From positions 1 to 64,000 of the forward strand of contig NZ_QFZL01000001.1 of assembly GCF_003171655.1 (NCBI RefSeq): DNA of 64,000 nucleotides, read 5' to 3'. This stretch comes from Stakelama portus (GTDB lineage: Bacteria; Pseudomonadota; Alphaproteobacteria; Sphingomonadales; Sphingomonadaceae). Both the position numbers and the translations under genes were made by a program. Positions 51,145-60,087 of the stretch are shown piece after piece (within the stretch, counting starts at the first letter, position 1; each line of letters starts with the position of its first letter). The notes under the pieces are model-generated. The model saw nothing but the letters and a program-made list of their open reading frames with translations. It had not been told where the DNA came from and ran no database searches.

Positions 51145-52530
51145 GTGACGCAGGCGCGTACCTTGGAATCGGATACGATGAACCCGGTGGCGAAAGCCTG
51201 GGCGAGCGTGCGGAGCAATCTGCGCCGTTCGGCCGGACAGCGTTTGTTCGATCAATGGCTCAAGCCTGTCGAACTGATCGACGATGGCGATGCCGAGGCG
51301 ATTCGCCTTGGCCTGCCGTCCGATTTCATGGCGCAGTGGGTCCGCAATCATTATGCCGAGCGGCTGCTGCTCGAATTTCGCGGCGAGCTGCCCGGCGTTT
51401 CCAGCGTAACGATCGAAACGCTGTCCGATTCGCAGCCGCACCGCGTGCTCACTGCCACCAGCAACGAAGCGCGTCGGGTTGAACCCGAACCATTGACCCA
51501 AGCGGAAAGCAGCCGTTTCGACCCACGCTTCACTTTCGATCGCTTCGTGGTCGACGGATCGAACCGCGTGGCGTTCAACGCGGCCCGTGCGCTCGCCGAA
51601 TCGGGCGCGCCGCGGTTCAGCCCGCTTTATCTTCACAGCACGACCGGACAGGGCAAGACGCACCTGATGCACGCGATCGGCCAGGCTTTTCTGGCCGACA
51701 ATCCGGGCATGTCGGCAATCTATATGCCCGCCGAACGTTTCATGTTCGAATTCGTCCGCGCGCTGAAGGCGCGCGACACGCTGGCGTTCAAGGCGCGGCT
51801 GCGCGGCGCGGACCTGCTGATGATCGACGATCTGCAGTTCATCGGCGGCAAGGACGCGACGCAGGACGAATTTTTCCACACCGTCAACGAGTTCATGGGA
51901 TCGGGCAAGCGGCTGGTGTTCGCGGCTGATCGCGCGCCGCTGGCGCTCGAAGGCTTCACGCCGCAGCTGGCCGGGCGGCTGGGATCGGGTCTGGTTGCCG
52001 ATATCCGCCAGCCCGAACTCGAACTGCGCCGCGCGATCCTGCAGCGCAAGCTGGCCGATATGCCCGATGTCGCGGTGCCCGAGGAAGTGATCGAACTGCT
52101 CGCGGCGCGGATCACGTCGAATATCCGCGAACTCGAAGGCGCGCTCAATCGCCTGCTCGCTTATGCGCAGCTGAACGGCGAAGCGATCACGATCGATTTC
52201 GCGGTGCAGACGCTGGGCGAAGTGCTGCGCCATGTGCAGCGGCGCATCACGATCGACGAGATCCAGCGTGCGGTTTCGGCGCATTTCGACGTCAAGCAGC
52301 TCGACCTGATTTCGGAACGCCGCGCGGTTGCGATCGCGCGCCCGCGTCAGATCGCCATGTATCTGGCCAAGCGGCTGACGACGCGCTCGCTGCCCGAAAT
52401 CGGGCGCAAATTCGGCAATCGCGACCATTCGACGGTGATCCATGCCGTCCGCCGGATCGAGGATCTGCGCGGCAAGGACGGCGAGATCGACGGCGCGGTC
52501 CGCACGTTGCTGCGTAAACTGGAAGGCTGA
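51145..52530 (+). CDS. dnaA: chromosomal replication initiator DnaA
   Basis: 461 residues. Domain III AAA+ has Walker A STTGQGKTHLMHAIG near 170, Walker B LLMIDDLQFIGGKDATQDEF near 230 and a Box VII-type arginine region. Domain IV ends with the DNA-binding signature RSLPEIGRKFGNRDHSTVIH near 425. Domain I (about 1-85) is present, domain II is short. It opens the origin and acts as a transcription factor. GTG 51145 is chosen because GGGGGTGA precedes it by about eight bases; ATG 51178 is the alternative. Confidence 0.97.
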   Translation: MTQARTLESDTMNPVAKAWASVRSNLRRSAGQRLFDQWLKPVELIDDGDAEAIRLGLPSDFMAQWVRNHYAERLLLEFRGELPGVSSVTIETLSDSQPHRVLTATSNEARRVEPEPLTQAESSRFDPRFTFDRFVVDGSNRVAFNAARALAESGAPRFSPLYLHSTTGQGKTHLMHAIGQAFLADNPGMSAIYMPAERFMFEFVRALKARDTLAFKARLRGADLLMIDDLQFIGGKDATQDEFFHTVNEFMGSGKRLVFAADRAPLALEGFTPQLAGRLGSGLVADIRQPELELRRAILQRKLADMPDVAVPEEVIELLAARITSNIRELEGALNRLLAYAQLNGEAITIDFAVQTLGEVLRHVQRRITIDEIQRAVSAHFDVKQLDLISERRAVAIARPRQIAMYLAKRLTTRSLPEIGRKFGNRDHSTVIHAVRRIEDLRGKDGEIDGAVRTLLRKLEG

Positions 52531-52773
52531 GACTCCGCCTTTCCGAGGGTTGTGTAGGCGTAAGCGTTTCGTTCCGTGGACCCCAGTGCCATGGAACGGG
52601 GGTGGGCGGCGTCCAGTGGCGAGCCTCGCTGCGCCGAACCCCGGAAAGCGCCGACGGAGGCACCCGACCCCCGCCGCTGCCGCTCACCCCATAGTTGCTG
52701 ACAGGACCGGCCTGTTTTTCAAGGAGCGGCCGACGCGCCGGCGGATTTGCGCGATGGTGGACCGGGAAAATCC

Positions 52774-52796
52774 CTCCCCGAGCCATGCCCGGGGAG
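52774..52796. terminator. hairpin downstream of trpS
   Basis: CTCCCCG (52774-52780) pairs with CGGGGAG (52790-52796), loop eight bases; on the minus strand GGATTTTCCC follows. It lies in the 273-base gap between convergent dnaA and trpS, which otherwise holds no gene I can support. Confidence 0.4.
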
Positions 52797-52803
52797 AGTC
52801 GGG

Positions 52804-53808
52804 TCAGATTTGCAATCCGACGGCCTTTTGCGCCGCTCTTAGCGTGGGTTCGGCGAGCGCGGTCGCCCGTTCGGCCCCCCTTGCCAGATTGGCCTGCACC
52901 GCCGCGCGATCGTCGAGCAATTGCGTCAGCCGGTCGCGGATCGGCCCGAGCACCGACACCGCCAGATCGGCAAGCGCGGGCTTGAACGATCCGAAACCCT
53001 GGCCTGCAAATTCCGCCACGACGCTTTGCGGATCGCGATCCGACAGCGCGGCATAAATTGTGACAAGGTTCTTCGCTTCGGGCCGTTCGGCCAGAGCGTC
53101 GAAATTGTCGGGCAGCGCTTCGGGATCGGTCCGCGCCTTGCGGAATTTCTGGGCGATGGTGTCGTCATCGTCGATCAGGTTGATGCGGCTCATGTCCGAC
53201 GGATCGGACTTGCTCATCTTCGCCGAACCGTCACGCAGCGACATGATGCGCGGCGCGGCCTTGCTGATCAGCGGATCGGGCAGCGGGAACAGCTCGACAT
53301 CGAAATCGGTGTTGAACTTGGTCGCGACGTCGCGGGCGAGCTCAAGATGCTGTTTCTGATCCTCGCCGACCGGGACATGCGTCGCCTGATAGACGAGCAC
53401 ATCGGCTGCCTGCAGCACCGGATAGGTGAACAGGCCGACACTGGCGCCTTCGCGGTTCTTGCCCGCCTTGTCCTTCCACTGCGTCATCCGGTTGAGCCAG
53501 CCCATCCGCGCGGTCCCCTGGAGGATCCAGCACAGCTCGGCATGGGCGGGAACGCGCGCCTGGTTGAACAGGATGGCGCGATCATCGATCCCGGCGGCCA
53601 TCAGCGTGGCGGCCATTTCGACGGTGGAGTTGGCAAGCTCGGCCGGGCTGATATTGCCGGTGAGCGCATGGAGGTCGGCAAGGAAGAACAGGCATTCGCC
53701 CCCCTGAAGCTCAGGAGCGCCCTGCATTTCCACCCATTGCTTGATGGCACCCAGATAGTTGCCGAGGTGGAGATTGCCGGTGGTCTGAATGCCGGAAACG
53801 ACGCGCAT
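52804..53808 (-). CDS. trpS: tryptophanyl-tRNA synthetase
   Basis: 334 residues, the family's usual length. Class I motifs: HLGNYLGA (HIGH equivalent) near residue 12 after SGIQTTG, and KMSKSDPSD near 198. DLHALT and GWLNRMTQWKDKAGK are also characteristic. ATG 53808 is chosen because GGAG lies eight bases upstream; ATG 53814 is too close. The gap 53809-54154 upstream holds short GACCGTT repeats (about 53838-53855) and no gene. Confidence 0.97.
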   Translation of the reverse strand: MRVVSGIQTTGNLHLGNYLGAIKQWVEMQGAPELQGGECLFFLADLHALTGNISPAELANSTVEMAATLMAAGIDDRAILFNQARVPAHAELCWILQGTARMGWLNRMTQWKDKAGKNREGASVGLFTYPVLQAADVLVYQATHVPVGEDQKQHLELARDVATKFNTDFDVELFPLPDPLISKAAPRIMSLRDGSAKMSKSDPSDMSRINLIDDDDTIAQKFRKARTDPEALPDNFDALAERPEAKNLVTIYAALSDRDPQSVVAEFAGQGFGSFKPALADLAVSVLGPIRDRLTQLLDDRAAVQANLARGAERATALAEPTLRAAQKAVGLQI

Positions 53809-54154
53809 ATTCATCACTCCGCGCCCGATTGACCGTTCGACCGTTGGACCGGTCGTGGATCCCGTGCAGCGGGGCGCCGCCGCTATTCGATATGCTCGGG
53901 ATGGCGGCGCTGTAGCGGCGCGCGGCGGCGGGGGGAAGTGCGCGAAACCTGACGAGACGTACCAGGTCCCCACTCGATCGTCCTCGACCGTGTCGATAGC
54001 GATCTGCACTATAGTGACGGCGAAGCGATTTGCATCGGGCACGCCGCAGCTCTGGCCAATATCTCTTGTGCAGAACAGTGGTTTGCAACATCTGGATGGG
54101 GCGCGTTCGGAGATCATGGACGGCATTGCATCGAGGTCCGCAGGGGGAGTGGCC

Positions 54155-54565
54155 GTGGCTCGTGATTTTGGCGCCGCGATGGCGCGGATGCAGGTTGAGG
54201 ACCTGTTTCGCATTGCCAATTCGGGCGAAGCCGACGGCTTTGAGCCCGAAGCGATGGCTGCGGCGCGCGCCGAACTCGCGTTGCGGAACATCGCTGAATC
54301 CGATCGTCATCGCATCGAAGCCGAAGTTGCCGTGGATCAGGCAGAGCGGGCGGGGCGGGCGAGCGAGCCTCTGAGCAACCGGGCTTGGATTCTCTCGCTG
54401 CTGCTCGGTCCGTTTGTCATTCTTTCCACGCCTGTATTGGTGGCGCTGATTGCCCTTGGGGTTGCCGGCTACCGGCGGAAGCTATGGGAATTTTACATGG
54501 CTGCGATCTGGGGGCTGATTGTCTATCTGATACTGGGCTGGAGCGCCCTGTTCCTGTTTCACTGA
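54155..54565 (+). CDS. small membrane protein, unknown
   Basis: 136 residues. A cytoplasmic N-terminal half of helices rich in Ala/Glu (RMQVEDLFRIANSGEADGFE, then ELALRNIAESDRHRIEAE) leads to two membrane helices (WILSLLLGPFVILSTPVLVA and AIWGLIVYLILGWSALFLF). GTG 54155 is preferred: GGGGGA lies about eight bases upstream; ATG 54116 is possible. The first segment resembles short domains that recur in proteobacterial membrane proteins of unknown role. Confidence 0.6.
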   Translation: MARDFGAAMARMQVEDLFRIANSGEADGFEPEAMAAARAELALRNIAESDRHRIEAEVAVDQAERAGRASEPLSNRAWILSLLLGPFVILSTPVLVALIALGVAGYRRKLWEFYMAAIWGLIVYLILGWSALFLFH

Positions 54566-54806
54566 TCGGCGTCAAAGGCTCGCTCGATCGAAGTTTGACT
54601 CGCATCGCGTCGTCGAGCGAGGTCGCGGCGCGAAGCGGTCTGGTGCCATAATTGCGCATTGCCTGTGTCGGCCTGCGACGATGCGCGGTTTCGTTTCCGA
54701 AATCTAAACCCTGTTCGAAGACAAGGGGCGTCGAACGGCAAGGGTCCGCGCGCGCATCCGTGCGCGGCGCGCCATGCCGCTGACTGGATTGCGGAGAGCG
54801 TCGCGC

Positions 54807-56105
54807 ATGATTTCGGACTCGGAACTCAACGTCGTCGTCCTGGGGCTGGGCTATATCGGCCTGCCCACGGCGGCGGTGATCGCGCGCAGCGGCGCCAATG
54901 TGCTGGGCGTCGATGTGCACGCAAATGTCGTCGATACGGTCAATTCGGGCAAGGTGCATATCGAGGAGATCGACCTCGACGGTCTGGTGTCCGGTGTGGT
55001 CGCGCGCGGCACGCTGCGCGCGTCGCTGAAGATCGAGCCCGCCGATGTCTTCGTCATCGCGGTGCCGACGCCCTTTGCCGAGGATCACGCACCCGACATC
55101 GGCTATGTGCTCAAGGCCGCGACCAATGTCGCCACCGTGCTCAAGGCCGGGGACATCGTGATCCTCGAATCGACATCGCCGGTCGGCACCACCGAAGCGG
55201 TCAGCGACCTGCTGGCGGAACTGCGCCCCGATCTGAAGATTCCCGGCCATTGCGCCGGCAGCGCCGATATCGCGCTTGCCTATTGCCCCGAACGCGTGCT
55301 GCCCGGCCGCATATTGGTCGAGCTGATCGACAATGACCGGGTGATCGGCGGCATCACGCCGCGTTGCGCGCGCAAGGCGCTGCAATTCTATCGCCGGTTC
55401 GTGCGCGGGGCCTGTGTCACCACCACGGCCAAGGCCGCGGAAATGACCAAGCTGACCGAAAATGCGTTTCGCGACGTCAACATCGCCTTTGCCAACGAAT
55501 TGTCGATCGTCGCGGAGAAGATGGGCGTCGATGTGTGGGAAGTGATCCGGCTGGCCAATCGCCATCCGCGCGTCAACATATTGTCGCCGGGACCCGGTGT
55601 CGGCGGTCATTGCATCGCCGTCGATCCGTGGTTCCTGGTCCATTCGGCGCCCGATGCGACGCCGCTGATCCGCACTGCGCGCGAAGTGAATGACGGAAAG
55701 GTCGAACATACTATCGCGCGCGCCGAAGCGTTGCTCGAATCGATGCCCGGCGCGCCGGTCGCGTGCCTGGGCCTGGCGTTCAAGGCGAATATCGACGATT
55801 TCCGCGAAAGCCCGGCGATGAAGGTCGCCGCCGCACTGGCGCGGAAACATGGCAGCCGCATACGCATCGTCGAACCCTATGCCCGCGAACTTCCCGATGT
55901 CTTTGCCGATACCGGGGCCGAACTGATCGATATCGATACCGCGATCGAAACCTGTCCGATGTTCGTGGTGCTGGTCGATCACGATGTCTTCAAATCGGTG
56001 CCGCTCGACGAACGCGCCGACAAGCGAGTCTATGACACGCGCGGCATCTGGCCGGATCAGGCGAGCCCGGCCGCAAATGCCGCGGCGCTTCGGCTGGCGA
56101 GCTGA
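54807..56105 (+). CDS. wecC: UDP-N-acetyl-D-mannosamine dehydrogenase
   Basis: 432 residues. Rossmann motif GLGYIGLPTAAVIARSG near 12, VPTPFAEDHAPD near 83, SPVGTTEAVSDLL, and the active-site Cys in GPGVGGHCIAVDPWFL near 265. The VPTPF and GVGGHCI forms fit WecC rather than the UDP-glucose enzyme (ugd has GPGYGGSCF). It makes UDP-ManNAcA. GGAGAG precedes ATG 54807. Followed 115 bases later by an epimerase. Other UDP-HexNAc dehydrogenases (WbpA/TviB-like) are possible. Confidence 0.88.
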   Translation: MISDSELNVVVLGLGYIGLPTAAVIARSGANVLGVDVHANVVDTVNSGKVHIEEIDLDGLVSGVVARGTLRASLKIEPADVFVIAVPTPFAEDHAPDIGYVLKAATNVATVLKAGDIVILESTSPVGTTEAVSDLLAELRPDLKIPGHCAGSADIALAYCPERVLPGRILVELIDNDRVIGGITPRCARKALQFYRRFVRGACVTTTAKAAEMTKLTENAFRDVNIAFANELSIVAEKMGVDVWEVIRLANRHPRVNILSPGPGVGGHCIAVDPWFLVHSAPDATPLIRTAREVNDGKVEHTIARAEALLESMPGAPVACLGLAFKANIDDFRESPAMKVAAALARKHGSRIRIVEPYARELPDVFADTGAELIDIDTAIETCPMFVVLVDHDVFKSVPLDERADKRVYDTRGIWPDQASPAANAAALRLAS

Positions 56106-56220
56106 CGCCTTGGGCGGGAAGACACTGGATTTGCGCGGGTCGATCGGGCACAGCCCGCGGCCATAGACCGTCGCGCATGCGTATCGCGGCCCCTTTGGTC
56201 TTCCGCAATCGGGGGAATGC

Positions 56221-57234
56221 ATGAATCTGGACGGTTTGCGCGTGATGGTTACCGGTTCGGCCGGTTTCATCGGTTTCCACACCGCCAGCGAGTTGTTGCA
56301 GCGCGGCGCGACCGTGCTGGGAGTCGATAATTTCGGTTCCTATTACGATGTCGCGCTGAAGGAAGCGCGCAACGATCTGTTGTCGAACCATCCGCACTTT
56401 GCGGTCGCGCGGGTGTCGATCGACGATATGGAAGCGTTCGGATCGGTGTGGCGCGACTTTCGCCCCGATGTCGTGATCCATCTCGCCGCACAGGCGGGCG
56501 TGCGGTACAGCATCGATCACCCGGAAAGCTATGTCGCGAGCAACATCATCGGCACGTTCAACGTGCTCGAACTCGCGCGCCACAATCCGCTCAAGCATCT
56601 GCTCGTGGCATCGACCAGTTCGGTCTATGGCGCCAATACCGACATGCCCTTTGCCGAAACCCAGCGGACGCAGACCCCGGTCAGCCTCTATGCCGCGACC
56701 AAGGGTTCGACCGAGCTGCTCGGGCATAGCTACAGCCATCTTTTCGGCGTGCCGGCGACCTTTTTCCGCTTTTTCACGGTCTATGGGCCCTGGGGCCGGC
56801 CCGATATGGCGCTGTTCAAATTCACCAAGGCGATCCTCGAGGATCGTCCGATCGACGTGTATAATAATGGCGAGATGGAACGCGACTTCACGTATGTCGC
56901 GGATCTGGTCGATGCGGTCGTCGCGCTGGTGAGCTGTATCCCCGGCGCACAGCCGGCGCTGGAAGGCGACAGCCTCTCGCCGGTCGCGCCTTTCCGTGTG
57001 GTCAATATCGGCGGCGGCACCCCGACCAGGCTGATGGACTATATCGCCGAGCTCGAACGCGCACTGGGCAAGCCGGCGATCAAGAATTTCATGCCGATGC
57101 AGCCGGGCGATGTGCTCGCTACGCATGCCTCGTCCGATCTGCTGCAACAGCTGATCGGCAAAGTGCCGGAGACACCGCCCAGCGAAGGCATTCCTGCCTT
57201 CGTCAAATGGTATCGCGACTTTTACAGCGCCTGA
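56221..57234 (+). CDS. NAD-dependent epimerase, probably UDP-glucuronate 4-epimerase
   Basis: 337 residues, extended SDR. Nucleotide motif VTGSAGFIGFHTASELLQRG near 10, Ser in ASTSSVYGAN near 126 and the catalytic YxxxK in LYAATKGSTEL near 158. TVYGPWGRPDMALFKFTKAI near 195 is typical of UDP-GlcA 4-epimerases (LspL/Cap1J-type). With galU and ugd in the window it would give UDP-galacturonate. UDP-GlcNAc(A) 4-epimerase is the alternative, given wecC next door. Confidence 0.85.
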   Translation: MNLDGLRVMVTGSAGFIGFHTASELLQRGATVLGVDNFGSYYDVALKEARNDLLSNHPHFAVARVSIDDMEAFGSVWRDFRPDVVIHLAAQAGVRYSIDHPESYVASNIIGTFNVLELARHNPLKHLLVASTSSVYGANTDMPFAETQRTQTPVSLYAATKGSTELLGHSYSHLFGVPATFFRFFTVYGPWGRPDMALFKFTKAILEDRPIDVYNNGEMERDFTYVADLVDAVVALVSCIPGAQPALEGDSLSPVAPFRVVNIGGGTPTRLMDYIAELERALGKPAIKNFMPMQPGDVLATHASSDLLQQLIGKVPETPPSEGIPAFVKWYRDFYSA

Positions 57235-57259
57235 TCGCGCACAGCCGCGACTCCGGACG

Positions 57260-58306
57260 TCAGTGGCGGATCAGAATCGCCCGCCAGTTGCCGTCGAGCG
57301 GGCGATCGCGTGAAGCGAGGATGGGGGGAATTTCGGGCAGATCGCTCACCGTTTCCATCCGTGCCAGCTCATGCTCCATCGTCGCCACGCGGTCGCGCCA
57401 GTTCGGATGGGTACGCGCGCGCAGGATGCCGCCGGCATATTTCGGTCCGAAACTTTTCCAATAGGCAATGGAGACCGCCGGATCATAGCCGGCATTGCGC
57501 AGCAGCGAGAGCGACAGGATATCGGCTTGAATCTCCGACTGACGGAAATATTTCACGCTGCCGCCGAAACCCGACAACATGCCCCAGGCGACGCCGCGTT
57601 CCTCCAGCCGTTCGCGATGGTGCAGCACATTATGCGCGAATTCATGCGCCACCACGGGCGGCAGCCAGGATTCGGGATATTCCTCGAGAAAGCGGGAACT
57701 GACCTGCACCATGGTGCCGTCGGCGCTCGCATCCATATCATCGGCAAAGCGTATTTCGAAGCGCGACCGGCAGGCAGGGACGGGGTGAATCACGGTTTCG
57801 ATCACTTCGCCGTTGCGCATCACCTTTACTGCGATCGGCTGGTCGGGCGGCAGATCGGCAAGCGCGAGCTGTACCGCGACGAGCCGATCGGTGGTGCCCG
57901 GTTCGCCCTGGGTATCGGCAATCACGACCGGTCCGATCGACAGGATCGAATCATTGGGCAACAGCCCCGCGGCCTCGGCCGGGCTGCCTTCGACAATGCC
58001 TTCGATCGCGACTTCGCTGGCAAAGCCGAAATAGGCCTTGGCCGCGTCGCGATCGCCCGAATCGAACTGATCGAGCGTGTGCAGCTGAATTCCCGTTGCC
58101 GGCTGGAGCCGGTCGCACAGTGCGACATTGGCCGTCGTCAGCCGGTATCCGATCCGCGCCAGTTTCATTTCCACTGCGCGGAACGGTTCGAACGCGGCGG
58201 CGTCCTGTTGCGCCATGGCCTGGCCGGGAAATGCCGCGAGCGCAGCGAGCGCGGCGCATGCGGAGAGGATGTTCCGGAAACAACACTTGTACGAAAATGG
58301 CGTCAT
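57260..58306 (-). CDS. exported M48-type metallopeptidase with PDZ domain
   Basis: 348 residues. Signal peptide (ILSACAALAALAAFPGQAMA, about 13-32). A PDZ domain lies near 95-165 (EGIVEGSPAEAAGLLPNDSI). The peptidase domain has the zinc motif VVAHEFAHNVLHH near 220 and the third ligand in QSEIQADILSLSLL near 258. It is probably a periplasmic quality-control protease, related to LoiP/BepA-like enzymes but with its own PDZ. Convergent with the epimerase. Confidence 0.87.
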   Translation of the reverse strand: MTPFSYKCCFRNILSACAALAALAAFPGQAMAQQDAAAFEPFRAVEMKLARIGYRLTTANVALCDRLQPATGIQLHTLDQFDSGDRDAAKAYFGFASEVAIEGIVEGSPAEAAGLLPNDSILSIGPVVIADTQGEPGTTDRLVAVQLALADLPPDQPIAVKVMRNGEVIETVIHPVPACRSRFEIRFADDMDASADGTMVQVSSRFLEEYPESWLPPVVAHEFAHNVLHHRERLEERGVAWGMLSGFGGSVKYFRQSEIQADILSLSLLRNAGYDPAVSIAYWKSFGPKYAGGILRARTHPNWRDRVATMEHELARMETVSDLPEIPPILASRDRPLDGNWRAILIRH

Positions 58307-58326
58307 TTCGGCATTATCCCCCTATC

Positions 58327-58349
58327 TTACACAATTGCAATTTGTGTAA
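58327..58349. promoter_or_regulatory. 23-base dyad upstream of the peptidase gene
   Basis: TTACACAA (58327-58334) and TTGTGTAA (58342-58349) are perfect inverted copies seven bases apart; the centre TTGCAAT is itself nearly symmetric. It lies 21 bases before the peptidase start and 86 before the phosphatase start, in an AT-rich patch. Its form is that of a dimeric repressor or activator site. Confidence 0.5.
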
Positions 58350-58434
58350 CCGCGCCTGATCTTTCAGTCGCAGGCAAAAGCCGTGGAATCGTGACGGCCA
58401 CCCGCTCATATTGTTCGAATCAGACGAAGTGTCG

Positions 58435-59217
58435 ATGATCACCAGATTATTTTCCCGATCCCGCCCGCAGCGCCAGGGCCCCTCGGCGCAATTGCCCGAG
58501 GGACAGCGCGTTTATGCGGTGGGCGACGTGCACGGGATGCTGGAGCAGCTTGAAGACCTGTTGTCGCGGATCGAAGCCGACAATGAAGCGCGCGGGCCCG
58601 CCCGAACCACGGTGATCTTTCTGGGCGACCTGATCGATCGCGGTCCCGATTCCGCGCAAGTGGTCGAGCGCCTGCGCGAGATTGCCGAGGCAAGCACGCC
58701 GGGTACGATCCGGTTTCTGCTGGGAAATCACGAAGAAGTGCTGTTGGCCGTACTGGGGGGAAGCCAGAAGGCGCTGCGGTTCTTCAATCGCATCGGCGGG
58801 CGCGAAACGCTGCTCAGCTATGGCATTCCGGCATCGGTATACGCCAGCTGCGAATATTCCGAGCTTCTGGAGCGGGCACAGGCGGCGGTGCCGGTCGAAC
58901 ATGTCGAATTCCTGCGCGGTTTCGAGGATATGATCGTGCTGGGCGACTATGCCTTCGTTCATGCCGGGATCGATCCCCGCCGCGCGCTCGACGAACAGGA
59001 AACGGCGCATTTGCGCTGGATACGCGAGGAATTTCTCGATCATCGCGGCACGCTCGACAAGGTTGTGGTCCATGGCCACACGGTCAGCGAGGATGTCGAG
59101 CAATTCGCGCACCGGATCGGCATCGATACCGGCGCATTTGCCGGCGGACCGCTGACCGCGATGGGGTTCGAAGGCCGCGATCGCTGGATATTGCAGGCGC
59201 CGTCCAACGCGGCCTGA
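58435..59217 (+). CDS. PPP-family serine/threonine protein phosphatase
   Basis: 260 residues. Metallophosphatase motifs in order: AVGDVHGMLEQL near 31, FLGDLIDRGPDSAQVV near 68, LLGNHEEVLL near 102, FVHAGIDPRRALDEQE near 180 and VVHGHTVSE near 212. This is the bacterial PPP (PrpA/B-like) group. It may dephosphorylate serine/threonine or, in some members, Tyr/His phosphoproteins. Start ATG 58435 is chosen; GTG 58429 is possible. Confidence 0.88.
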   Translation: MITRLFSRSRPQRQGPSAQLPEGQRVYAVGDVHGMLEQLEDLLSRIEADNEARGPARTTVIFLGDLIDRGPDSAQVVERLREIAEASTPGTIRFLLGNHEEVLLAVLGGSQKALRFFNRIGGRETLLSYGIPASVYASCEYSELLERAQAAVPVEHVEFLRGFEDMIVLGDYAFVHAGIDPRRALDEQETAHLRWIREEFLDHRGTLDKVVVHGHTVSEDVEQFAHRIGIDTGAFAGGPLTAMGFEGRDRWILQAPSNAA

Positions 59218-59311
59218 GATAGCCGCCCGCCAGGCCCCTCAGCCGGCCGGCCCGACGGCATCGCGCTGCGGCTCGGCACGGCGATCCCCCCGGGGCCATG
59301 GGGTTGGCGAT

Positions 59312-59331
59312 ATCGGCGGCGCGCCGCCGAT
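59312..59331. terminator. perfect 20-bp palindrome between convergent genes
   Basis: ATCGGCGGCG is followed directly by its reverse complement CGCCGCCGAT, and the last base is the first of the next gene's stop codon. A cruciform or short hairpin without T tract; probably termination. Confidence 0.4.
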
Positions 59332-59639
59332 CAGTCGATGGTGATCGTATCGGTCATCCCCAGCGCCCTGCGAACGGCGCTTGCCGATTTCCCGGGTTTC
59401 AGCAAGGCGACGAGGGCATCAAGCGTGCCGCGCACTTCCAGCCGGTCGAGCAATATCTCGCCGGGGCGGCGACTCCAGCGCTGGCGCAGCACATATTGAC
59501 CGCCCTGCGTTTCGTAGATCCGCAGAAAGCCGAGATCGTGATACTCGCCGTCGAACAATTTGCGCCCGACAAAGGCGAGGTTGGGACCGGCCGGATTTTC
59601 CAGCTCGATCGGTTCGAATGACTCTGCGGATCCTGTCAC
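59331..59639 (-). CDS. small unrecognised protein
   Basis: 102 residues from GTG 59639. Soluble, mostly beta then helix: FEPIELENPAGPNLAFVGRK, LGFLRIYETQGGQYVLRQRW and a C-terminal helix TLDALVALLKPGKSASAV. No family recognised. AAAGG lies shortly upstream. Starting further upstream would place a 14-bp perfect hairpin inside the coding region, which is unlikely. Confidence 0.6.
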   Translation of the reverse strand: MTGSAESFEPIELENPAGPNLAFVGRKLFDGEYHDLGFLRIYETQGGQYVLRQRWSRRPGEILLDRLEVRGTLDALVALLKPGKSASAVRRALGMTDTITID

Positions 59640-59671
59640 GAATTTGCCTTTCCGTCCGCGAATGGGCGATC

Positions 59672-59708
59672 GGCCACCGACCCTGAAGTGGCAACAGGGT
59701 CGGTGGCC
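59672..59708. promoter_or_regulatory. perfect 14-bp stem-loop
   Basis: GGCCACCGACCCTG (59672-59685) and CAGGGTCGGTGGCC (59695-59708) pair without mismatch, loop AAGTGGCAA. It lies between two minus-strand genes. There is no T tract on either side, so it is either a processing/attenuation structure or a weak terminator. Confidence 0.5.
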
Positions 59709-59724
59709 TGTCTGCACCGGGGGG

Positions 59725-60030
59725 CTAGCGCCCGATATCCCAGAGCAGCATCACGATCAGGGAAATCAGCAATATCGCGACGCCCAGCACCACCCGGTTC
59801 CGCAGAACCGAATCGGACCGGTGAAGGTGCGCGGCATGAAAGTCGCGATAGGCATCCCGCGCGTTTCCGGACGAGCGCAGACCATGATCGAGCGCCGATG
59901 CATCGCGTTTGATGTATCGGGCGATCCGATCGATCTCTGCCCTTGTCAGCGAGCTATGCCGAAGAAGCATCGCTTCAATCTCCGCGCGCCGTAGATCGCG
60001 CTGCTGATTCCCGGAGTGCTTGTCGCGCAT
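59725..60030 (-). CDS. small tail-anchored membrane protein
   Basis: 101 residues. A charged helical N-terminal part (RDLRRAEIEAMLLRHSSLTR, AEIDRIARYIKRDASALDHG) precedes one C-terminal membrane helix (VVLGVAILLISLIVMLLWDI). Function unknown. The family is not recognised; charged residues and length suggest a small inner-membrane regulator. Confidence 0.6.
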   Translation of the reverse strand: MRDKHSGNQQRDLRRAEIEAMLLRHSSLTRAEIDRIARYIKRDASALDHGLRSSGNARDAYRDFHAAHLHRSDSVLRNRVVLGVAILLISLIVMLLWDIGR

Positions 60031-60087
60031 CCCGGTTCTCTTGTTGAATTGGTTCGATCGCGCGGCTGTGCCGCGCGGCGGATCGAT

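Noticed and set aside
54010..54015. TATAGT as a -10 element for the small membrane protein gene
   Set aside because: No acceptable -35 lies 16-18 bases upstream.
54417..56282. Minus-strand frame of about 620 codons opposite wecC
   Set aside because: Antisense shadow of wecC; no motifs and biased composition.
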